Assembly (NCBI RefSeq): GCF_032854445.1
Contig: NC_088306.1
Span: forward strand, 11,837,386 to 11,901,385
Direction: 5' to 3'
Length of the DNA stretch: 64,000 nucleotides
Origin: Liolophura sinensis
Taxonomy: Eukaryota; Mollusca; Polyplacophora; Chitonida; Chitonidae
Shown piece after piece: positions 47,728-59,800 of this stretch. Below the pieces are notes generated by a model. It did not search any database, was not told where the DNA came from, and saw nothing but the letters and a program-made list of their open reading frames with translations. A program made the translations under genes and the position numbers. Positions within the stretch are counted from its first letter, which is position 1. The number at the start of each line of letters is the position of its first letter.

Positions 47728-47844
47728 AAGCTAGCAACATGGGAACTCACTTCTACTCTGGCATTTGGGGTCGACAGAGCGCATCACCGATCGATAAAAA
47801 ATTGAAGGTTGATCAACCAGACAGAAGTCCTGGAGAAGATGAAG
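47728..47844 (+). CDS. Repeat exon 1 (type A)
   Basis: 117 bp; tttcag acceptor, GAAG|gtgaag donor. Core THFYSGIWGRQSASPIDKK. The most diverged A-type exon and the leftmost one I can see. Confidence 0.65.
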
Positions 47845-50800
47845 GTGAAGTATGATTCTTGATGTTGTGGATTAAGTATGTTTTTGTTCCCATGCAGTTC
47901 TGTTAACTACATGTAGATGTAGTTTTCAAGAAAATTACAGCAAGACAAAGGAAGGCGACTATTGATCGTGTTTAAAGTGATGCTTCCCTTTACTTGAATG
48001 CTTAATACATCATTTGATCAAAGGCTGATTTCAGCACTTTTTGAGAGTATGGTTCTTGTATTTTTGATACATACATTTACATATGCTTTTACTAAAATTT
48101 GAAGTGTTGAAGGATTAGTGTCCAGATTTATTATTCATTCCTAATTAGCTACCCCTGTATGTGTTAGTAAAATGTACATTAGCCTGACTAATATTGCACT
48201 TAAAATCACTAGATAGTGAGGCTGGCTTTATGCATTGTTTCTGCTGACACTCTGTAGTCTCCCCCAGTTATATCATACAAGTTAACCTTTAGAGCTGTCA
48301 GAGCCGTGCTATTTAGTTCAGTGTGCAAAAAGCTGAAAGAGTGACAAAATGGTTAGCTTTTCTGTATACAGTTGCAAAAAATTGGGTGGTCAAAGAACAC
48401 TGGAGTTAAAGAACACTGCACACAGCATTCATAAAATACGTCCACATCTTACATGCATGTATGTTGTTTGCTGTTATATCCCCATAAAGACATAAGCTAT
48501 TCGAAATGCCCGTTGAATTGGTCGTTGTTGTCGAGTATAGGTATGAATTCAGAATCCATCGGGAATAGAATGATATTTAGTGTGAAGCGGACAGAGGGAA
48601 TGAATAGTAAATAAATATTAAATCTTAGGATAAACACACGAAATATAGAGTGTAGTACAAGATTAAGCTATAACTTACCAGTAGTTATTGTTAGTGCGGT
48701 TTGAAATGCCTGGACAATTTCAAGGTCTGAAAACTCAGAATCTGAAGTCTGGCCAGAGATGCCAGTGTCGTAAATTTTAACTTTAGCTTCGTCGACTATG
48801 GGTGCAGATTGGTAAGGTAGTTTATTTACTTGTGCGTAGCCAGATTCCATCACGAATATGGTATCGTTTTGATACGAATTCCCAGGTTCCTAGGCCAGTT
48901 AGACTTGGGTTGTCAATCTATCAGATCCGTTCCGCGCGGTCGGGTGGATATTGGCAAGGGCAGTAAATCTATTGTTTTTGCTGGATTAAAAGGCCTTATT
49001 ACATTTCACAGAAGCCCTCCTGGTAATATACTGTTCAAACAGGTGATAATCTTTGTAATTAGGAAAGGGAGGTAACTCTGGACACTAATCCTTTAATGGT
49101 GGAAGACCTACACCAACATGTAGGTGCCAGAACTGTATATTATTTGCAATTAGACTCCCTGTCAGATTTAGTATCATTTCACTGCGTGGCAGTTTCACGA
49201 ACAGTGTTTTATCTTCAGTAAAAAGCATCATGCACTGTTTCATGACTTTGATTGTTACCAGCACTTTGAGCTGATTTTTGCCAGTCAAATGGGTATTCAG
49301 CTATAAGTTATGCATATTTATAAATGGCTTGCAGATGCATGTTTGCAGTTTGCAAGTTGGCCAACTAGTGAGGAATGGAAAACCTGGTTTGGGTGATGGC
49401 GGGTGCGAGTGGGTTTTATGTATAAAGCGGGAGTTGTGTGGGGGATGGTTGGGTGGGGATGGTTGGGTGGGGGATGGTTGTGTGGGGATTGGTTGTGTAG
49501 GACATGGTTGGGTGGGTAATGGTTGGGCAGGTGGTGGCTGGGTGGGTGATGGTTGGGAGTTGTGGGGTTGATGGTTGGGGGGTGATGGTTGTGTGGTTGA
49601 TGGTTGTGTGGGAGTGAGTGAGGTGGAGATTGTGTGGGTGATGGGCAGGTGGGTGATAGGTGTGTGAATGATGGTTGGGTAGGTGATAGTTGGGTGTTGT
49701 GTGGGTGTGAGTGAGGTAGGGATTGTGTGGGTGATGGTTGTGGGTGTGAGTGGGTTGTGGGTTGTGTATCTTTTGAAGATATGGGATTAATCCCATTTCA
49801 TAATGACAAAATTTCTTATGTCAGTTGTTGAAGTTCCTATTAGTTTTCCTATAAATTACATTGACTCTTGATGTTATAATCTAGACAACGTCATTACCAA
49901 ATCAAAGTCACAAGGAATTGTATTGCCAAAGGCGGGTGAAAGTGTGCTTAGGATACTGACACGGCTATAAGACCTGGGTACAGAAGTGGGAAATACGTGT
50001 CTATATGGCCTGGGAGCGAGCCCTGTGGTTTAGTGGTTAGAGGCGCTTTCCTTCCCTTTGCTATGGGACACAAGGTGCAGGTTCAAACCTGGTCTTGGAT
50101 AGGGAATTTGTAGATTCCCCCATTTTCACTGCTTGTGAGACCTTGGTGACAAACTGTTAACAACATTTTGGTGACCATTTGATCAGTCATTGAAAAGTCT
50201 CGAAGACGACTTGTCTTTCATATGTATGTCACATGTAGGAATGTTCGTTTACAAAGTGCAGTTTCTTTCAATTTTTCACACTCCTGTTCTGTGAACAATT
50301 CTTCAGTATGGCTTTAAACGACAGTCATTCAATCAATCTGTCAGTCAAATGATTTGGTGTAAAAGTGATAATAAACAATTACATTACACATTTCAGACAT
50401 CTTTTGTTTCGGGGGCCTCCGTGGCTCAGTTGGTTAGCGCACTAGCGCAGCGTAATGACCCAGGAGTCTCTCACCAGTGCGGTTTCTGTGAGTTCAAGTC
50501 CAGCTCATGCTGTCTTCCTCTCCGGCCGTAAGTGGGAAGGTCTGTCAGCAACGTGCGGATGGTTGTGGGTTTCCACTCACCATAATGCTGGCCACTGTCG
50601 TATAAGTGAAATATTCTTGAGTACGGCATAAAACGCCAATCATATAAATAAATGAATCATCTTTTGTTTCAGAAGCCACCAGTGTGGGATCCAGTCCTGA
50701 TAACCCAACTGTCTCTGGGGTTGATAACTTGGAGAGATCAGACAAGAATGCGGACAAATCAGAACCCAACCAGGGAGAAATTATAAGTGGTTAGTGTCCA

Positions 50801-53800
50801 GATCAGCGATTTAATGGAATCTGAATATTAGGCTGGTCAGTGGGTTGTGAGTTTGATTCAGATTGACATCAGCACATTAGGCCATTATAACCTGTTACAG
50901 AGCTGATAATACAACAGTATGTGTAAAACAGGGGGCCTCTGTGGCTCAGTCGGTTAGCGCGCTAGCGTGAACTCTGGCCTTGTGGTAGCAAATACTCTTT
51001 TAGTTCTCTTGGAGATTCCTTCTCCATGTCCTGAGTCTTTCATTCTAGTCTTGTCATGGTGGCATCCACTATATTACTGAAAAGTTTCCATGAAATTTCA
51101 GTGGCTAAGATGGTTAGCGCGCTAGCACAGCGTAATGAGCCTGGAGCCTGGTCTGTCAACAACCTGCGGATGGTCGTGGGTTTCCCCCGGGCTCTGCCGG
51201 GTTTCCACCCACCATAATGCTGGTTGCCGTTGTATACGTGAAATACTCTTGAGTATGGCATAAAACACCACTCAAATAAATCAAATAAAAAAATGAAATT
51301 TCATATATTTATTGACAGATTTTGGTCAGAGTGATGTACATGAACTAACTGATTTTCTATTAAAGGTCACAGTTAATATTTATTTTTGCGTGCATCTCTT
51401 CTGGCCCTCTCCAATATCATGCATCAGGCTTACTGATATGTGCATGGTACAGCATATATATGCTATACATACAAGTGGGGATATTATTTTAACGTACATT
51501 TTAACCAAGGCTGTGCAGATGAGGACAACTTTTGTGACAAGTTAACTATGTGCACCTTCATGTTTACTGACTGTTTAAGGTTTTACTGCAAAGATTGGTG
51601 TTAAGGAAATTAAGCTGTGTACTGAATTAACGTTGCCATGGATACCAGATATTGTTATGTTATACTCTTTAATGGCTCATCTTGATTATTTATTTCTTAA
51701 TTTATTTATTTATTTGATTGGTGTTTTTACGCCGTACTCAAGAATATTTCACTCATACAACGGCGGCCAGCATTATGGTGTATTTTTCAATTAATCATAA
51801 GGTTTGAATAACCAGGAGCCGCTTGTACAAAGGGATGGTAAACCTAAGTTGACTGTAAATCACTAAGATCTTGATCATAGCCTTAGCCTACAATCCACAC
51901 CCTCTTTCACAAACGGATTTTAAGCTACGATATTTGTAACTTACAATCAGAAATTACAGTCAGGTCGACCCTGTTGTAAATATTTATGATCGCGCCAGAA
52001 TTAGATGCTTGGTACAAATACTTGCCTTAGGTAGACTGTTAGTAGTTTTTCAACTTGGTTTGTAACGATATGTAATGTAATTATTGTCATACATTATTAT
52101 TATGTTATTTAATGATAAATTATGTCATTCTTTGTCTGATGACAAAGATTTAATGACAAAGTGTGTTATTCGAGCTTGCATTAGGATCAAAATTTCCTAA
52201 TTTCTGGATTGACCTATCTGCTAAGTACATGAAAGGAGTTTATCCTGGCAGCTAGAATTTTAATGTATCAACAGTTTAGAATTAACTTATCCTATTTCAG
52301 AAGATGACAGCACAGGATATCGCTGGTACTCCAGTATCTGGAGCAGACAGAAAGCCACAGATAGAACAGTTAAGGCTGATCAGTCAGACACAAGTCAGGC
52401 ACAAGGTAAAGGTGAGTTTTGATTGCTCATGTTAAGCCACCCTTAAAACATTCTATTTTGTGCGCATGGCCCGAACCTGATTTAGGAAAAAAGTTTGGTT
52501 GAGAGGAAATTTTTCTGTTTTTATTGTGGCTATTAAGATATTAATACTGTCAGAAAAGTAAAAAAAAGTTCAGTCAAAATCCCAATTAAGATTTCAGAAT
52601 AGGGCCCTTCTGTGGAGTGTGTATGTATGTATGCATGCTTCGGGTTTGACATCATACTTATGACAATGAGGAACTATTACGTGCCACCAAAGTACTGCCG
52701 CCACTGAAGTTTCATGCCGAAGACACCAGACATGTCACCCCACACATTATACTGACACTGTGCCAACCGGTCATGTTACCTTGCTCTAACTTCTCACTGC
52801 TGGGGACCAAATGAGTCAGAAGCAAGAACCATTTTTAGCCTTTGGTATGACCCGGCCCGGGTTTGATCCCGGGGTCTCCCGACTTTGAAGCAGATGTTCT
52901 AACCATTAGGCCACCACAGTGGTCCCTTCTTTGAAAGGTCGGCTGGTTTATGCCCAATGAACATATTTGTATTGATGGCCTTTAATATGGAAGGTGGATA
53001 ATGATGTTATCCAGGCGTCGATAAAAATGAATGAATGAAGATTTTAGTTCAATGAGCTAAAAAACACCAAAAAAAAAAAAAACAGACAAAAAACGCTTTT
53101 TTTCATACATGTACTTGAATCTAATATAAAATTAAGTTTTACATGTGCTTCCAGAAAAAGAAATCCATTTGGTAGAATGACTGGCTCGAAAACAGGAACT
53201 GAATAAAGATGTGAATGTATGCTTTGCACTTTGGAAAGTGTTAAAACGTCTTATAGTTTGAACTATCACATGCGGTTAGCTCTTCAAGTTCACTGTAGGC
53301 TAAAATTGAAGTACATGCACGTGTACTGTATTTATTCTGGCATATTTGTTACCTCAGAATGTAAAAGCTCCGGATCAGTGCCATGGAGTATAAGCAATTC
53401 ACGTGGACAGACCTTACCATCAAGAGATGAAACTGTGGAGGATAGGCCGGCTCTTCCAGTTAGGCAGGGAGAAAGTAAAGGTAAGTCAGGGTTATTGATT
53501 AACGTTGTGCATGTCAAATGCTTCACTTACGTTTAGCTTTGGGAGAAACTTGTGACCATGAATAAAGGCACGCTTTTTCAAGAGACTGAGAGATATCTAA
53601 GCTCAACAATAACAAAACCCACGACCATCCACAGGTTGCAGGCAGACCTTCCAACATACGACCAGAGAGGAATCCAGCATGAGCTGGACTTGAACTCACA
53701 GCGACCGCATTGGTTAGAGGCTTCCAGGTCATAACGCTGCACTAGCGCGCTAACCAACTGAGCCACAGAGGTCCCTCAAATGCCATATACATGTAATAAA

Positions 53801-56800
53801 TATTTTAGAAACATGGGGACTTTTTGCTGAACACATGCACATGCGGGTAAAAATTCAGATGGTAGAAGATTTTGAAAATGGTGTCTCATGTTGTCTCAGA
53901 AACAGACAGTACAGAATATCGCTGGTACCCACGGGTGTGGAGCAGACAGAATGTACACACTGAACAAGCCACAGACAGTACCGTTAACCCTTTCCATGCC
54001 TAATTCCATATTACATAACATATAGCCCTTGCGTAATTAATTACGGCTTTTTTGATCAAATTGCTATCCTTGCTTTTGCTATGGTTTTTATAGAGTCAAG
54101 TGTATAATTTTAGCCAAGAACTGAGAGGGAATTAATTATCCTCTATTTCTCTTTTTTTGAAACACCAACAGTGCGGTACCCATTCACAGGGATGCCCATT
54201 GGGAAGGGCAAAAAGGGCACTATATGCTACGCAGATATGAATTTTCAAAAAAACAATGTATATATAGCCACAAAAATCCACAAAAAATAAAACTGATGGT
54301 GATGAAATCTCATTTATTTATGAATCCTATGAATTCCAGGGTCTATTCGGCACTAGTAATTTTTTTTAGTGTGGTACAAGCCAAAACAGGGGGCTGGGTG
54401 GAGGGCTGGGTGGGAGCCTACCCGCCCCCCTCCTGCGCCTGTTATTCCCCTGGTCACCTCGAACCGGCGGTCTGTCACGAGTAGGCCTACGTGCATGTAG
54501 CCTTGCTCTACCCCTGGGCCTTCCCCTCGCACCACCAGCCTGTGTTTCCATAACGGTATTATCGTCGGCATTGTCACCAGAACTGTTGTGAGACCCATTA
54601 TCAGTCGTGTGTTCGCCAAAACTTGTGTTGTTGTCTGCATCTGACTCGTCACTTGAGAACTGTCACCGCCCGAATGATCGTCATCAAACTGGTCTTCTAC
54701 TTCAAAATCACTTCCGTGATCACTATTTGCACTGTCATTGCTTCCTAGGCTATCTTCCGAATCATATTCGTCATCGTCCAACCAGTCACTGATAATGCTA
54801 CAAGCTTGTTCAGCGGAATATCGCTGACGTTTTCTTCCCTCACATGCGGCTTGCATGGGCTCCGCCATTTTGTTGGCCTCTCGCCTTGTAAACAAAGTCT
54901 GACCTAGTTTTACCCAACAGTCCTAGTCGGGATAAATGAAAACGACGCTAGATCGCTCTAAATTTAGGCTTTAGTTAAGGGGGAATCCCTTACAGGTCAC
55001 CAGAATAGCCTAGCCTCGTTCTCAGAAAAACTACGTCACGGAACTCCCTACCTGCATAAATCACGCGTTTACGCGTCTAACGCAAGCTGATGTGGTCTAC
55101 AGAAAACGCGTATACGTGTCAAACGCATGGAAAGGGTTAAGACTGATTTACCAACCCTAAACCAGGGAGAAATTAAAGGTGGGTTTTCATACTTTTGAGC
55201 ACTAAATGTAAATGCTGTTTTTCATATCTGATTGTCAGTTTTACTTCTAAGATTAGCTTTTACACGATTGTAGGGTTGCACTTTGGAAATACTAACCTTT
55301 CTGATATTAAGGTGAACTTTCAGATGCTTTTGTAGCACTGAAAAATTGGTTCTCCAAGTAGACCAGAACTGACATTCATGTATAATATATTTTGGTTAAT
55401 CTGTTCCTCTCTTCAGAATCTGTTAGCTCAGCATCAAGACCATGGGACAAAAACAACTCAAGTAGACAAAACTTACCAGTAACAGATACGGCAGTAGAAA
55501 GTTGTAGAGCAGAACGAAGGAATACAGAAGCTAACGGTCAGTATATCAAATGCTTTTCATTTCTCAGCTAATCACTGTGTTGTTAAACATCCAAAGAAAA
55601 ATTGCACTGTCTTTAAAATTGAAGGTGGAAAGTGTGTTAATATACTTTCACATGCAGCGAAGTAGTTTCAGATGGCAAGAAATGAAATATAGCATCTTGC
55701 ATTTTACTTTGTTCCAGAAGCTGTCAGTATGGGATCCCCCTGGTACTCCAGCATCTGGAGCAGACAGAATGTACCAGCCACAGATAGGACACTTAAGTTT
55801 GATCAACCAGGCCCAAGTGAAGGAGAAATCGGAGGTGGGTTTTGAATGTTTGTGGGTAATTAAAATAAATGCTGTTTTGTCATATCTATGTGCAGATTTT
55901 GATTACTTCATTAATTAATTGTGACTGGCTTGAATACAAGGTGCTGGCTTCCTCTCTGGCAGGAAGTGGAAAGGTCTTTCAGTAACCTGCGGATGGTCGT
56001 GGGTTTCCCCCAGGGCTCTGCCCGGTTCCCTCCTGCCTTAATGAAATATTATTGAGCATGGGGTAAAACACTAATCAAATAAATCAAACATAAAATAAAT
56101 TGAATGCAATGAACTGGAGAAAGACTTAGATGTGTTAATGGCAGTTTCAAAGTATACCCTTGAACATAATTTGAATTTTCACGTGCAACAAAAAGTATAC
56201 AAGAACTGAAATATGTGTTTATGCTGACATATTTGTTACATTCAGAATCGCTAAGCTTGGTATCAGCACCTTGGAACAAAAACAACTCAGGTGGACGGTA
56301 CTCACAAGTAATAGATAAGGCTGTGGAGGCTAGTCCAGCAATCCCAAGACAGGGGGAAAGTAAAGGTCAGTCTGGGTTAACTGGATTAATGCTTCAAGTG
56401 TTCAGGTGCTCATCTCTTCTCGGCCAGCCCAATGGAAAAATGATTCAAAGAAAAATTAACAAGATAATAATTAATAATAATTAATTAATTAATAATTAAT
56501 AAATTTGTTAATTTAAAAATTAACAAAATATTTGTTCTTGAAATATTAACTTTAAATTGATCTGAAGTATTTGCATTTAGATATTAATAATTTTTGTCTA
56601 AACTAATCAGTTTGAGATAGACGTTGATTGGGAAATAACATATTTACATGTAACTTGTATAAGTTCCATTTGTTTTGTAGCAGACACAGTCAGTGTGGGG
56701 TCCACTGAGTGTAACACAGGTGTGTTGGGCAGACAAAGCTTACAGGTGATGGAGGGAACAGCTAATGTTGGTCAACCTGGCCCAAAGCTGAGAGAACGTA

Positions 56801-59800
56801 AAGGTTAGTTTGGGTTATGAATTAATGTCATGGTCAAGTGTGATTAAGTGTTGAACACTGGCATATCGGTGTTTGTTGTGTAACGCGATACCCCTGAACC
56901 TGTTGTGTAACCCGATATCCCGTACAAAAATAACATTCTGCAGCATCGGGTTACACAACAAACACCAAGATGAAGGTGTTAAAGTCTATTCTACCCCCAA
57001 AATTGAAGGAAATGTGGCAAAAACTGTATATGACATGCTGCCATTCTATTTTACTCCCTCCATAGAGATCATGCATTTTGGACCAATCAACGGCAATCTT
57101 ATGCCATGGCAGTTGACATAGATACGCCAGTGCTGCGTAGGTATAACGTTGTGTTGTATTGTTGCGCGACGTAGAAATGTAAAAGCTTACTGTCCATGGA
57201 TTAAGACGTCATACCGCTGAGCTCAGATTGGAACATCATGGTGCCTGTTTGTGTAAAATAAAACATGTAAAAACAAAAACAATATCTATAAACTGTGCGA
57301 AATAAAACTTTTATCATGGAAGGAAATTCCGAAAATGAACAGCGGGGTAGGCTAATGTACATTTATATGCACTGAAGTGTTTTCTAGTACAGTATAGACA
57401 AGAATTGAAAACTAGTACTTTTAAGCCCGATTTTACTTGATCTAGAAACAGACAATGCAGGATATCACTGGTACCCACGGGCCTGGAGCAGACAAAATGT
57501 ACACACTGCACCAGCCACAGATAGGACTGTTAAGGTTGATCAGCCAGGCCCAAATCAGGGAGAAAGTGAAGGTGAGTTTTGATGGCTGTAGATGAGGGAG
57601 AAAGTGAAGGTGAGTTTTGTTGGCTGTGGATGAGGGAGAAAGTGAAGGTGAGTTTTGATGGCTGTGGATGAAGGAGAAAGTGAAGGTGAGTTTTGATGGC
57701 TGTGGATGAGGGAGAAAGTGAAGGTGAGCTTTGATGGTTGTGGATGAGGGAGAAAGTGAAGGTGAGCTTTGATGGCTGTGGATGAGGGAGAAAGTGAAGG
57801 TGAGTTTTGATGGCTGTGGATGAGGGAGAAAATGAAGGTGAGTTTTGATGGCTGTGGATGAGGGAGAAAGTGAAGGTGAGTTTTGTTGGCTGTGGATGAG
57901 GGAGAAAGTGAAGGTGAGTTTTGATGGCTGTGGATGAAGGAGAAAGTGAAGGTGAGTTTTGATGGCTGTGGATGAAGGAGAAAGTGAAGGTGAGTTTTGA
58001 TGGCTGTGGATGAAGGAGAAAGTGAAGGTGAGTTTTAATGGTTGTGGATGAGGGAGAAAGTGAAGGTGAGCTTTGATGGTTGTGGATGAGGGAGAAAGTG
58101 AAGGTGAGCTTTGATGGTTGTGGATGAGGGAGAAAGTGAAGGTGAGTTTTGATGGCTGTGGATGAGGGAGAAAATGAAGGTGAGTTTTGATGGCTGTGGA
58201 TGAGGGAGAAAGTGAAGATGAGTTTTGATGGTTGTGGATGAGGGAGAAAGTGAAGGTGAGTTTTGATAGTTGTGGATGAGGGAGACAGTGAAGGTGAGTT
58301 TATCACATACTTTTTTATCACTCCAGGGCAGAAATTAATGCACAGTTGAACTGCTTCAGGGATGTGACTCAACGCAACCCAATGAAGGGAGATAACCTAC
58401 TGAGCAGACACATTTGACGTCGTCTGCACAATTCAAGAATATATTTGTATCCCATGTAACCGTTGTTGTCCAGTGACAAGCATAGTATTTTGTCTGATGC
58501 TGGATAAATGAAGATATGAATGTTTGCCCATGTACAGCAGAATTAATACATGTGTATACACTGACATATTTGCTACTTTAGGACCTGTGATCTCAGGGTC
58601 CACACCATGCTATAAAACCAAGGTATCAGGTGGACAGACCTCACCACTAACAGATAGGACAGGTGAGACTGGTCAAGCTGTCCAGAGGCCAGGAGAAAGT
58701 AAAGGTCAGTCTGGGTTAATAATTGCATCACCGCTATGAATTAGGACACATTTTCTTTCCTCGGCTAATGAGGCTGGTTGTTAAATATCTGTATGTTGTT
58801 AGATATCTGAAGAAAAATATTCGAGATTTGAAGTCTTTCTTCCTCTGTGAAAAAGAAAGTTGAGATGTCAAGTTTTTCAAGTTAATTTGAAATCATGGTC
58901 AGTTTTGGATATTAATTAACTGGTAGCTCTTTGTAAAACAAAGATTGGAGCTTTGCTTTTTTGAGTGAAATATTGATTGGAAAATGACATGTACGTTTTA
59001 TTATTAGAAACTGTCAGTGTGGGGTCCTCCCAGTGTAACACACCTGTGTGGGGCAGACAGGGCCTACAGGTGATGGAGGGAACAATTAGTGTTAGTCAAA
59101 AAGACCCAAAGCTGACAGCCAGCAAATGTTAGTTTGGGGTGTGTTGGGGTGTGAGATGTGTTTTGAAGACCATGTACAGTTACATGTCTGTTTTGAGTTG
59201 ACAAGAATTGATGTATTTGAACATTTTTACATGCGATTTTTTATTCGTTTCAGAAACAGACAAGGGATATGGCTGGTACCCACGGGTCTGGAGCAGACAG
59301 AATTTACACACTGGACAAGTCACAGATAGAACAGCCAAGGATGCTCAGTTAAGCATAAGGAAGGGAGAGGTTAAAGGTGAGGTTGGATTTTTATGGATGT
59401 TGTAGAAAGTGTGTTAAGTTGATAAAGTATATTGCACAGTGAAGGTTGAATACCATATCAATATTTATGATCTATATAAATATGTTATAGGTTATCATTT
59501 CCACCTGTCATGAGAACAATATTTATGGTACTCAACCGTCACTGTGCAATATTCTGTTTCATATGTATATTTTGGGTGCCTCTATGGCTCAGTTGGTTAG
59601 GGCGCTAGCACAGTGTAATGACCCAGGAGTCTCACTAATGCGGTCGCTGTGAGTTCAAGTCCATTTCATTTTGGCTCCCTCTCCGGCCGTAAGTAGGAAG
59701 GTCTGTCAGCAACCAGCGGATGGTCGTGGGTTTCCCCCGGGCTCTGCCCGGTTTCCTCCCACCACAACGCACACCGCTGTCGTATAAGTGAAATATTCTT

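Larger units (their letters stand above)
47845..50019. other. Intron 1: no repeat exon seen
   Basis: Contains a GT-rich minisatellite and a possible unrelated minus-strand exon (48677-48853). No further repeat exon was recognised. Confidence 0.4.

Noticed and set aside
49416-49796. 126-residue minus-strand His/Pro/Thr frame
   Set aside because: Antisense of a G/T-rich minisatellite.
54224-54484. Plus-strand 86-residue frame
   Set aside because: Antisense to the piggyBac transposase remnant.
57553-58298. CRISPR-like array
   Set aside because: Units abut directly without spacers, in a eukaryotic intron.
57530-58372. 280-residue minus-strand open frame with repeated SFSLIHSHQN-type peptide
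   Set aside because: A 38-bp repeat read in three frames gives a 38-residue periodic frame; the plus strand is an exon donor array.
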